Source: Desmospora activa DSM 45169
GTDB taxonomy: Bacteria > Bacillota > Bacilli > Thermoactinomycetales > DSM-45169
Direction: 5' to 3'
NCBI RefSeq assembly: GCF_003046315.1
Contig: NZ_PZZP01000002.1
Span: 310,001 to 374,000 of the forward strand
DNA: 64,000 bases
Shown here: positions 54,139 to 64,000 of the stretch, in pieces
Layout of the letters: the number at the start of each line of letters is the position of its first letter
Position numbering within the stretch: the stretch's first letter is position 1
Notes under the pieces: generated by a model
Database searches by the model: none
What the model was told of the DNA's origin: nothing
Seen by the model: the letters and a program-made list of their open reading frames with translations, nothing else
Translations under genes and position numbers: made by a program

Positions 54139-54549
54139 TCACTCGCCGTTCCGTCCCCCGACTTGCATACGAACCATCGCCCGTTGTAGGGACAATTGCG
54201 CCCGCTTAAAGTCGATATCATCCCGCTTCTGCTCCTGCAAGCGCTGTTCCGCACGCTCTTTGGCCGCTTTCGCTCGATCGATATCGATCTCTCCCGGCGT
54301 TTCCGCCGTTTCGGCTAGCAGGGTGACCTGGTTGTCGTGAACCTCCAGAAAACCGCCGCTGACAGCCACGAGAAACTCTTCGCCATCCTTTTTAATCTTA
54401 ACCGCCGACACTTGCAGCGGGCTGATAAAAGGAGCGTGGCGGGGCAAGATCCCGATCTCTCCTTCGGCGGCACGAGCGATCACCATATCGACTTGTTCGG
54501 AGTACACCTTCCGTTCGGGGGTCACGATGTCCAGTTGCATGGTTGCCAT
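54139..54549 (-). CDS. atpC: F1Fo ATP synthase epsilon subunit
   Basis: 136 residues: N-terminal beta sandwich (MQLDIVTPERKVYS, GEIGILPRHAPFISPL) and C-terminal helical hairpin rich in Lys/Arg/Glu that can inhibit rotation. The ATG at 54549 has AAGGAGAGAG before it; GTG two codons earlier and ATG three codons later are alternatives. Last gene of the atp operon. Confidence 0.95.
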   Translation of the reverse strand: MATMQLDIVTPERKVYSEQVDMVIARAAEGEIGILPRHAPFISPLQVSAVKIKKDGEEFLVAVSGGFLEVHDNQVTLLAETAETPGEIDIDRAKAAKERAEQRLQEQKRDDIDFKRAQLSLQRAMVRMQVGGRNGE

Positions 54550-54573
54550 GGACACTCTCTCCTTCCCGTTCGA

Positions 54574-56058
<1,485 letters not shown>

Positions 56059-56925
56059 TCAACTCAAAGCGTTGGCCCCGGCGACGATCTCCGACAGCTC
56101 CTGGGTGATCGAGGCTTGTCGCGCCCGGTTGTATTGTAGCGTCAACGAATCGATCAGATCATTTGCATTGTCGGTAGCATTGCTCATAGCGGACATCCGG
56201 GCGCCAAACTCACTCGCCTTGGATTCCAAGAGCGCACTGTATACCAAGGTTTCTGCATAGCGGGGAAGCAGAACGGACAACACTTCCTCCGCTGAAGGTT
56301 CGTATTCGTAGAAGGAGTTTCCCGTGCTGGATTCTCCTTCTTTCAAGTCGGACAAAGGCAATAGCCGCTTTTCCACCGGACGCTGTGTAACCGGGTTGAT
56401 AAACTCATTGTAAACCAGATACAATTCGTCAAAGGTTTCCTCAGCATATTGCTCAACGGCCTTAGAAGCAATCGTCTTAATATCGCTAAATTCCGGTGAA
56501 TCCGGTACCCCGGTCACCTCAGCGATAATCGGGAAATTACGCCGTTGCAGAAAATCCCGTCCCTTGCGACCGACGATAAAAATCCCATATTCATCCTGAC
56601 TCTGATGCCGCTCATTTAAGGTGCGTACCAGCTGACGCAACAAGTTGGCGTTAAAGCCACCCGCCAATCCCCGATCCGAGGTGATCACCAAGTAGGCGGT
56701 CTTCTTGACGGGTCGGGAGACCAACATCGGATGACTGACATCTTCGGCAGCACCGGAGACAGAGGCGATCACATCACGCAGTTTCTCCACATAAGGCCGG
56801 GAGGATTCCGCCGCTTCTTGTGAGCGTCGCAATTTGGCGGCAGCAACCATCTCCATCGCCTTGGTAATTTGCCGCATATTTTTAAAGGATCCGATCTGCC
56901 GCTTGATATCCCGCATGTTCTGCAT
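56059..56925 (-). CDS. atpG: F1Fo ATP synthase gamma subunit
   Basis: 288 residues, central rotor shaft. MRDIKRQIGSFKNMRQITKAMEMVAAAKLRR at the N-terminal coiled coil and ARQASITQELSEIVAGANAL at the C-terminal helix are diagnostic. Length normal. Between atpA and atpD. Confidence 0.97.
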   Translation of the reverse strand: MQNMRDIKRQIGSFKNMRQITKAMEMVAAAKLRRSQEAAESSRPYVEKLRDVIASVSGAAEDVSHPMLVSRPVKKTAYLVITSDRGLAGGFNANLLRQLVRTLNERHQSQDEYGIFIVGRKGRDFLQRRNFPIIAEVTGVPDSPEFSDIKTIASKAVEQYAEETFDELYLVYNEFINPVTQRPVEKRLLPLSDLKEGESSTGNSFYEYEPSAEEVLSVLLPRYAETLVYSALLESKASEFGARMSAMSNATDNANDLIDSLTLQYNRARQASITQELSEIVAGANALS

Positions 56926-56974
56926 CTACTTCACCGCCTTTCCTCGTCGATGCGACGGTAATCAACCGTTTCCA

Positions 56975-58519
<1,545 letters not shown>

Positions 58520-59062
58520 CTATTTCCCTACATGGGAGACGGCGACGTTTTTGTGAAAACGATCCAACTTGGTTTTTAAACTTCCGTCGTACAAACGGTC
58601 GCCGATTTTGACGATGACACCGCCCAAAATATCGGAATCCACGCGATTCTTGATTTGAATCGTTTTGCCGATTCGCTTTTGGAAGGCGGCAATCAATTCT
58701 TGCTCATCCGCTTCAGCCAAAGGAACGGCGGAAACCACTTCCGCTTCGACGACGCCTCGCCGCTCCATTGTCAGTCGCTGATAAGTGGCGGCAATCCCTT
58801 CCACTTCCAACTCCCGTCTCCGTTCGACGAGTAGGTGGAGGAGATTGCGCGTCAATAGCGACAGCTCCGGAAACAGTTTGGCAAAGAGATTCTTTTTCTC
58901 TTCCACCGTCACCTTGGGATGTTCTAACCATTTACGCAGATCGGCATTCTCATGAAAGACGGCGGCCACCGCGACAATCTCCCGCTCGACGCTTTCCAGT
59001 TCCCCTTTTTCGGAGGCGGTTTCAAATAGAGCCTTTGCATATCGGTTTGCGACAATGCTCAT
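58520..59062 (-). CDS. atpH: F1Fo ATP synthase delta subunit
   Basis: 180 residues; peripheral stalk cap on F1. N-terminal helical bundle (VANRYAKALFETASEKGELE) and C-terminal KIGDRLYDGSLKTKLDRF. ATG overlaps the atpF stop by four bases. Confidence 0.96.
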   Translation of the reverse strand: MSIVANRYAKALFETASEKGELESVEREIVAVAAVFHENADLRKWLEHPKVTVEEKKNLFAKLFPELSLLTRNLLHLLVERRRELEVEGIAATYQRLTMERRGVVEAEVVSAVPLAEADEQELIAAFQKRIGKTIQIKNRVDSDILGGVIVKIGDRLYDGSLKTKLDRFHKNVAVSHVGK

Positions 59063-59544
59063 TGCAGTTCGCCTACCTGTTTGAGATAGCGATCCACCAG
59101 CTGGGAATGCTCTTTTTCGCTCAGCTCTTTTTCAATCATCTTGGAAGCGAGCGCGACGGAGAGGCCACCGACTTGCGCCTGCAGATCATGCAGTGCTTTT
59201 TCTTTTTCGCGGTTGATTTCGGCGGTCGCATCTTCAATGATCTTTTGTGCGCGAGTGTTTGCCTCTTGCAGAATTTTTTCCGCTTCCCGCTCTTTCTGCG
59301 ACTTAGCCCGTTCCAGGATCTCTTGCGCTTCCTGGCGCGCCTGCTTTAAGGCTTCCCGCTGCTCGGCAGCCAGCTTCTCTGCTTCTTCGCGGTTTTTCTC
59401 CGCTTGCGAGATTTGGTTCTCAATGTGATTTTGCCGCTCTTCCATCGTGCTCATGATGGGACGGAGGGCAAAGCGGGACACCAGCAACATCAGCACCAGA
59501 AAGGCGCCCAGTTGAAACAGCATGGTACCCAATTCGATCGACAA
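59059..59544 (-). CDS. atpF: F1Fo ATP synthase b subunit
   Basis: 161 residues: one N-terminal transmembrane helix (about 8-27) and a long charged coiled coil rich in Glu, Lys, Arg, Ala. Peripheral stalk that links a to delta/alpha. Ends overlapping atpH. About 100 bases after atpE. Confidence 0.96.
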   Translation of the reverse strand: MSIELGTMLFQLGAFLVLMLLVSRFALRPIMSTMEERQNHIENQISQAEKNREEAEKLAAEQREALKQARQEAQEILERAKSQKEREAEKILQEANTRAQKIIEDATAEINREKEKALHDLQAQVGGLSVALASKMIEKELSEKEHSQLVDRYLKQVGELQ

Positions 59545-59644
59545 GGTCGGTCACTCCCTTCAATCGGCCTTTGTGATGGATAAAAAGTTCCGATCAGCAA
59601 GGAAGGCGGGGAGGAAAATTCCCCGCCCTGCTGCCTGTATCTTC

Positions 59645-59866
59645 TTAGAAATATCCTTGCGTCACCAACAGATACAGACCGATACCGACAGCGATGATCG
59701 GCACAGCCTCAACCAATGCGATACCCAGCAGCATCCGACCCAACAGACCGCCGGCTTCCGGCTGACGCACATAACCGTCCAAGAAACGGCTCACGACAAA
59801 GCTGTTACCCAGACCACCAGCCAGAGCAGCAAAACCGAACATTAAGCAGATACCCAACAATTCCAT
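59645..59866 (-). CDS. atpE: F1Fo ATP synthase c subunit
   Basis: 73-residue proteolipid with two transmembrane helices. First helix is Gly/Ala-rich (GFAALAGGLGNSF), followed by the polar loop VRQPEA, and the H+-binding carboxylate Glu53 in the second helix (LGIALVEAVPIIAVG). The Na+-binding Gln/Ser ligand pattern is not evident, so H+ coupling is likely (inference). Confidence 0.97.
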   Translation of the reverse strand: MELLGICLMFGFAALAGGLGNSFVVSRFLDGYVRQPEAGGLLGRMLLGIALVEAVPIIAVGIGLYLLVTQGYF

Positions 59867-59882
59867 TTACAATTCCTCCTTA

Positions 59883-60599
59883 TCAATGTTGCGGGGAGTA
59901 TTTTTGCGAGATGTAAATTGTAGCCAAAATGGTGAAAACATATGCTTGCACCGCCCCAATAAAGACGGAGTAGCCTAACCACACCAGCAGAGGAGCCCCG
60001 GTGATGAGCGGACCGCCCAAAGTGATCAGGATTGTGATCAGGATCTCACCGGCGAAGATGTTGGCCCACAAACGCATCGCATGTGTCAGCGGCTTGGTGA
60101 TCTCTTCAATGATGTGCATCGGATTGAGATATGCCTTAAAGTAGGCTCCCGGATGTCGCGCGATCCCGATAAAGTGGGCGAACAACGTAATCGCCAGCGC
60201 CATAACCACCGGCACGTTAAAGTCCGCTGTCGGTGATTTAAAGAGGGAGACATGATCCCCCGCCGCCAGCCCCAATGTAGGCAAATCATGGTGTGCATGC
60301 GCTGTCACCATCAAGATGACGCCCATTTGGTTGGCAAAGAAAATGAACAGAAACAAGGTAACCACAAAACCGATAAACTTTTCCGCTGTGCGGTTGTCAA
60401 AGCTTTCACGAACCATGTTTCGCAAAAACTGAATCAGCATCTCCACCAGATTCTGCATACCGGTAGGGCGTCGAACATTGCGACCGCGGGTGGCCAAAAA
60501 TGTTAACAGGAATACGACGCAACAGGTAAAAGTGGTGGCGATCATAACCGTCACATCGAATGTCATTCCTAAGAGCTCAACCTTTGGTGTCTCTTCCAT
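59883..60599 (-). CDS. atpB: F1Fo ATP synthase a subunit
   Basis: 238 residues, five or six transmembrane helices. The key Arg is in THAMRLWANIFAGEIL, and the C-terminal GAVQAYVFTILATIYI is conserved. ATG 60599 with AAAGGAG upstream; GTG three codons earlier possible. It overlaps the atpI end by 23 bases. Confidence 0.96.
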   Translation of the reverse strand: MEETPKVELLGMTFDVTVMIATTFTCCVVFLLTFLATRGRNVRRPTGMQNLVEMLIQFLRNMVRESFDNRTAEKFIGFVVTLFLFIFFANQMGVILMVTAHAHHDLPTLGLAAGDHVSLFKSPTADFNVPVVMALAITLFAHFIGIARHPGAYFKAYLNPMHIIEEITKPLTHAMRLWANIFAGEILITILITLGGPLITGAPLLVWLGYSVFIGAVQAYVFTILATIYISQKYSPQH

Positions 60600-60996
60600 C
60601 GCTTTCACTCCTTTCCACCTGTGATTGATTCTTGCTGTCGTCCCGCCACATCAACCAAGCGAGCATGATCGCGCCTACCGGGAGTCCAAGTAAAAATGCG
60701 AGAATGCTGAAATGTTCAGGAAAGCGGGCGATCACAATCACGAGAACACCCGTCAGCAGCACCCGAAAACCAAATCCGGTGCCGATGCGTCGGTTGGAGC
60801 GGTGTTGGAGTAGCAACCGCATCATGCGAAATCGGCGGGACAATGTGAGGGTGAAGTAGAAACTGGCGCTAATGCCTAGTATCAACCCCGCAAAAAAGGG
60901 TTTTAAAGGCGTGAGGTACCAGAGGATGGCCAAGGTGGAAAGGAGTGCAACGTTTAGCCTGACCATCTGACGGTGTACCGGGTGGGAGGTGTCCAT
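60577..60996 (-). CDS. atpI: ATP synthase subunit I
   Basis: 139 residues with four transmembrane helices; assists assembly of the c-ring. Located between atpZ and atpB, four bases after atpZ. Sequence is weakly conserved in this family, so the call rests on topology and position. Confidence 0.85.
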   Translation of the reverse strand: MDTSHPVHRQMVRLNVALLSTLAILWYLTPLKPFFAGLILGISASFYFTLTLSRRFRMMRLLLQHRSNRRIGTGFGFRVLLTGVLVIVIARFPEHFSILAFLLGLPVGAIMLAWLMWRDDSKNQSQVERSESDGRDTKG

Positions 60997-61000
60997 GCGC

Positions 61001-61219
61001 TCATTCCTTTAAGTGGACGATAATCGTATAGATAACGCTGAGGAAACCCAGTACCAACCCGGCTCCGATCCCTATCAGCAGCATCGCTGGCTCGGTGCCC
61101 CACCGCTCGTCTAATGCCTTTCCGATCCAAATTCCCAGGAAAGCGAACAATAGGATCTCTAGGCCGAGGGTGCCGATCAAACCCATGATCCGCCAAGGAT
61201 TGTCTGTGTTTTTCTTCAC
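61001..61219 (-). CDS. atpZ: AtpZ/AtpQ-like small membrane protein
   Basis: 72 residues, two transmembrane helices with the charged LDERWGTEP loop between them. Matches AtpZ, which pairs with AtpI and has been linked to Mg2+/Ca2+ handling or assembly. GTG 61219 after GGGGGTGAGG; GTG three codons before it is an alternative. First gene of the atp operon. Confidence 0.82.
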   Translation of the reverse strand: MKKNTDNPWRIMGLIGTLGLEILLFAFLGIWIGKALDERWGTEPAMLLIGIGAGLVLGFLSVIYTIIVHLKE

Positions 61220-61327
61220 AATCCTCACCCCCAAAAGGAACCAGGACCAGGAATGATGAGGATTAGCTGGAATACAATTCTGGCGGTTTTTTTAAAAGGT
61301 TGATGACACTGGATCTTTCCCCGTTCC

Positions 61328-61357
61328 ATACTACCGAAGCCCTCCCGCCCTTGTCAA
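61328..61357 (-). promoter_or_regulatory. SigA-type promoter of the atp operon
   Basis: Minus-strand TTGACA (61352-61357) and TAGTAT (61328-61333) separated by 18 bases, about 110 bases before atpZ and after the wecB stop. Confidence 0.65.
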
Positions 61358-61395
61358 CGCTTACGTGACCATGATTATGAACGATCTGTCACAAT

Positions 61396-62529
61396 TTAAA
61401 AAGGAGCTGGCGGTTCCTCTCTTTTACCAAAATAGTATAAAATACCATTCGCAATTCGACGAGATGCCAAGCCGTCTCCATAAGGATTGGCGGCACGGGC
61501 CATTCGTTCATGTTCCCGCTGTCCCCGTAGTAACCGATCCCCTGCAGTAAACAAGCGGTTCTCATCGGTTCCTACCACTTTAAGTGTTCCCGCTTCCACC
61601 CCTTCCGGCCGCTCTGTCGTCTCACGCATCACCAATACCGGTACCCCCAGGGACGGCGCTTCCTCCTGCACACCGCCGGAGTCCGTTAAAATCAGATGGC
61701 TGCGAGCGATAAAGTTATGAAAATGAGCGACATCCAAGGGTGATATCAGATGGATCCGTTCATGATCTCCCAGCAGACGATGGGCCGCTTCCTGAATGGT
61801 GGGATTGAGATGAACGGGAAAGATGACCGCAGTATCTGGATGCCGATCCACCAAGCGTCGAACCGCCCGAAAGATGCGAACCATCGGATCGCCCCAGTTT
61901 TCCCGGCGATGGGCGGTTAGTAAAATTAACCGCTTCCCCTCTATCCTATCCAATACCGGATGGAAAAATTTTTCCTGAACCGTCGTCTTTAAGGCATCAA
62001 TAACGGTATTGCCAGTGACAAATATGGAATCTGGCGGTTTTCCTTCCTGCAGTAAGTGATCAGCGGCTTGTCTTGTCGGAGCAAAATGTAAATCCGCCAA
62101 CACACCAGTCAGACAGCGATTGACCTCTTCGGGAAAGGGAGCATATTTCTTTTTTGTGCGCAAACCCGCCTCAACGTGCCCCACCGGAATCCGGTGGTAA
62201 AAAGCCGCTAAACTAGCGGCAAAAGTGGTGGTCGTATCACCGTGTACCAACACCAGATCCGGTCGTTGCTCGTTAAAGAGCCCGTCCAGTCCCTCCAGTA
62301 TACGGCTAGTTACCGCCGTCAAACCCTGTCCCTGTGTCATCACATTCAAATCCACGTCCGGCTGGATCTTAAATAATTGTAAAACTTGATCCAGCATCTC
62401 CCGGTGCTGCCCCGTAACACAAACCGTCACTTGAAACAAATCCCGCTCCTGCAAGTGACGGATGAGCGGGGCCATCTTGATCGCTTCCGGACGGGTGCCG
62501 AAGATGGCTGTTGTTTGAATCCGTTCCAA
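61396..62529 (-). CDS. wecB: UDP-N-acetylglucosamine 2-epimerase (MnaA type)
   Basis: 377-residue non-hydrolysing epimerase giving UDP-ManNAc for teichoic acid linkage units or other polymers. Starts with the family GTRPEAIKMAPLIRHL, then GHVEAGLRTKKKYAPFPEE and LTDSGGVQEEAPSLGVPVLVMR, which holds the allosteric UDP-GlcNAc site. A paralogue with the GARPQF form is at 33045. In B. subtilis mnaA and upp flank the atp operon in the same way. Confidence 0.94.
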   Translation of the reverse strand: MERIQTTAIFGTRPEAIKMAPLIRHLQERDLFQVTVCVTGQHREMLDQVLQLFKIQPDVDLNVMTQGQGLTAVTSRILEGLDGLFNEQRPDLVLVHGDTTTTFAASLAAFYHRIPVGHVEAGLRTKKKYAPFPEEVNRCLTGVLADLHFAPTRQAADHLLQEGKPPDSIFVTGNTVIDALKTTVQEKFFHPVLDRIEGKRLILLTAHRRENWGDPMVRIFRAVRRLVDRHPDTAVIFPVHLNPTIQEAAHRLLGDHERIHLISPLDVAHFHNFIARSHLILTDSGGVQEEAPSLGVPVLVMRETTERPEGVEAGTLKVVGTDENRLFTAGDRLLRGQREHERMARAANPYGDGLASRRIANGILYYFGKREEPPAPF

Positions 62530-62586
62530 TCTTTCACGACTCCCCTATCCCTTGTTTCGGTGTGGGGTTAAGCCATTTCGATCCGT

Positions 62587-63216
62587 TCAGCGAGTGCCGA
62601 ACAAGCGATCACCGGCATCACCCAGACCGGGGACGATATAGCTTTTTTCATCCAGTTTCTCGTCAACGGCAGCCACATAAATATCCACATCGGGATGATC
62701 CTGTTGGACCCGATGTACTCCTTCGGGAGCGGCGATCAGACACATCAGTTTGATATTTTTGGCCCCCATCTCCTTGATCATCCCGATGGCAGCAGCGGCA
62801 GAACCACCCGTCGCCAACATAGGGTCGATCACAATCAACTCTCGCTCCCCGATGTCCGAGGGCATCTTGGCATAATATTGAACCGGCTCCAGTGTGTCAG
62901 GATCACGATACAGTCCAATATGTCCCACCTTGGCCGCTGGAATTAAGCGCAGAATTCCGTCCACCATGCCCAAGCCTGCCCGTAGAATCGGGACCAGCCC
63001 CAATTTCTTGCCTGCCAACACCTGACACCGCGCTTCTTGCACCGGCGTCTCCACTGTTACCTCTTGCAACGGCATCTCCCGGGTAATTTCATACGCCATC
63101 AGGCCGGATACCTCTTCTACCAATTCGCGAAACTCTTTCGTTCCGGTGTTTTTATCCCGGATATAGGTTAATTTGTGTTGAATCAACGGATGGTCAAAAA
63201 CGTATACATTCCCCAT
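62587..63216 (-). CDS. upp: Uracil phosphoribosyltransferase
   Basis: Salvages uracil to UMP with PRPP. 209 residues. PRPP motif [19 protein letters not shown], the uracil-binding [16 protein letters not shown], and the start [22 protein letters not shown] 63216 with AAGGGAG upstream; GTG one codon before is possible. Flanked by wecB and rtcB. Confidence 0.97.
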   Translation of the reverse strand: MGNVYVFDHPLIQHKLTYIRDKNTGTKEFRELVEEVSGLMAYEITREMPLQEVTVETPVQEARCQVLAGKKLGLVPILRAGLGMVDGILRLIPAAKVGHIGLYRDPDTLEPVQYYAKMPSDIGERELIVIDPMLATGGSAAAAIGMIKEMGAKNIKLMCLIAAPEGVHRVQQDHPDVDIYVAAVDEKLDEKSYIVPGLGDAGDRLFGTR

Positions 63217-63284
63217 CACTCACACTCCCTTCAAAAAGTCCCAACCCATTGTGTACTACCTGCTCTGAAAAGGCAAGGGTTGAG

Positions 63285-63313
63285 GGGAGGGATTTTTTGA
63301 GTATGCGTGCTCT
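63285..63313 (+). repeat. Interspersed repeat, copy 6 (left arm only)
   Basis: GGGAGGGATTTTTTGAGTAT then GCGTGCTCT. Its last two bases reach the rtcB stop codon. No right arm. Confidence 0.65.
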
Positions 63314-64000
63314 ACACCCCTTTGATCACCGCCACAGGGTGGCATTTGGCTACGACCGACGCCAGCCCCGCTCCTTCCACCGCGCGAATCACTACATCCA
63401 CATCTTTATACGCCTGTGGGCATTCATCCAGAATGGAAGCCAATGTCCGCTGGTTCACCACAATTTCCTCATCCGTTCCTACCTTCATCGACTGGGAAAA
63501 GGCATCCACCGACACTTGTGCTTTTGTGGCCCGGCGAGAACGGACGCGTCCCGCCCCGTGGCAGATGGAGTAGTAGTTTTTCTCCCCCTCCTTCTCTCCT
63601 ATCATGATGTAGGAAGACGTCCCCATCGAGCCAGGGATCAATGCCGGGTGCCCGGTCTCCCGATAAGGATTTGGATTGAGGGGGTGACCTGGTGGCAACG
63701 CACGAGTCGTCCCTTTGCGATGGACCAACATGGAGCGATTACGGTGAAGCTCCTGCAAGGCGTAATTATGCATCAGATCGTACAAAACCGGCATGCTTTC
63801 ACTGGAACCAGTGAAGTCCGTCAACGCTTGTCCCACACCATATGCGATCATATGGCGATTGGCTACGGCAAAATTGAGAGCGGAGTACATCAGGTTGATA
63901 TATTGCTGCCCTTCTTCTGAATCGATCGGTGCATACACCAGATTGGGATCAGGAGTAGCCACTCCCCATCGCTCCATCGCTTTTTTACAATCTTTTGCAT
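63312..64000 (-). CDS. rtcB: RtcB-family RNA ligase, C-terminal half (runs off the window)
   Basis: Joins RNA 3'-phosphate (or 2',3'-cyclic phosphate) to 5'-OH with GTP and Mn2+. The nucleotide-binding His is in SICHGAGRVRSRRAT. Upstream are LANR-type AVANRHM, and DLMHNYA with a metal-binding His. About 229 codons are visible with the frame open at the window edge. The ATG at 63977 is internal, because the family has about 380-480 residues and the frame continues upstream without a stop. The natural role here, tRNA or other RNA repair, is unknown. Confidence 0.93.
   Translation of the reverse strand, partial: AKDCKKAMERWGVATPDPNLVYAPIDSEEGQQYINLMYSALNFAVANRHMIAYGVGQALTDFTGSSESMPVLYDLMHNYALQELHRNRSMLVHRKGTTRALPPGHPLNPNPYRETGHPALIPGSMGTSSYIMIGEKEGEKNYYSICHGAGRVRSRRATKAQVSVDAFSQSMKVGTDEEIVVNQRTLASILDECPQAYKDVDVVIRAVEGAGLASVVAKCHPVAVIKGV

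Overview
The window looks like a low-to-mid GC, endospore-forming member of the Bacillota. Evidence for this: spoIIID, spoIIQ and spoIID; comFA/comFC; an 11-type Nuo complex without nuoEFG; a SAM-I riboswitch on metNIQ; and long-type Hpf. The mix (sporulation, no flagellar genes beside comF, an N-terminally extended NuoC) is most like the Thermoactinomycetaceae, but that is an inference from gene content, not a search. Almost every gene is on the minus strand. Plus-strand exceptions are two LCP proteins, a YigZ protein, a DUF2512-like membrane protein and a 36-residue membrane peptide.

Layout: 1-2.6 kb secA (N-terminal part), hpf and a cold-shock gene; 2.6-5 kb a polar amino-acid ABC importer; 5.1-5.4 kb a remnant of IS200/IS605-type right ends; 5.4-8.8 kb HU, comFC, comFA and an unknown membrane protein; 9-13 kb metK and a lipid-anchored subtilase; 13-15 kb LCP and YigZ genes; 15.4-18.1 kb metNIQ under a SAM-I riboswitch; 18.5-34.1 kb a surface-glycopolymer cluster; 34.3-43.5 kb fabZ, an ACT-domain malic enzyme, pgsA-like, an EpuA-type gene, spoIIID, spoIIQ, spoIID, murA, ywmB and ywzB; 44.5-53.6 kb nuoABCHIJKLMN; 54.1-61.2 kb atpZIBEFHAGDC; 61.4-64 kb wecB/mnaA, upp and the C-terminal half of rtcB.

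The glycopolymer cluster reads as a complete Wzx/Wzy-type pathway: an initiating undecaprenyl-phosphate sugar transferase, an epimerase, three GT4 glycosyltransferases, an O-antigen ligase/polymerase-type protein, a flippase and an adjacent LCP ligase. Five genes match, family by family, the WbpA/B/E/D/I route to UDP-ManNAc3NAcA, so the polymer probably contains a di-acetamido uronic acid.

The points most worth a second look are: the nuo operon has no nuoD between nuoC and nuoH; a family of at least six interspersed repeats, most of them abutting stop codons of minus-strand genes, with inverted terminal arms; an orphan tandem pair of IS605-like right ends with an omega-RNA-like hairpin; interleaved inverted repeats at the probable nuo promoter; and a metK leader with an attenuator-like fold that is not a SAM-I aptamer. 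No CRISPR array, prophage, rRNA or tRNA was recognised.
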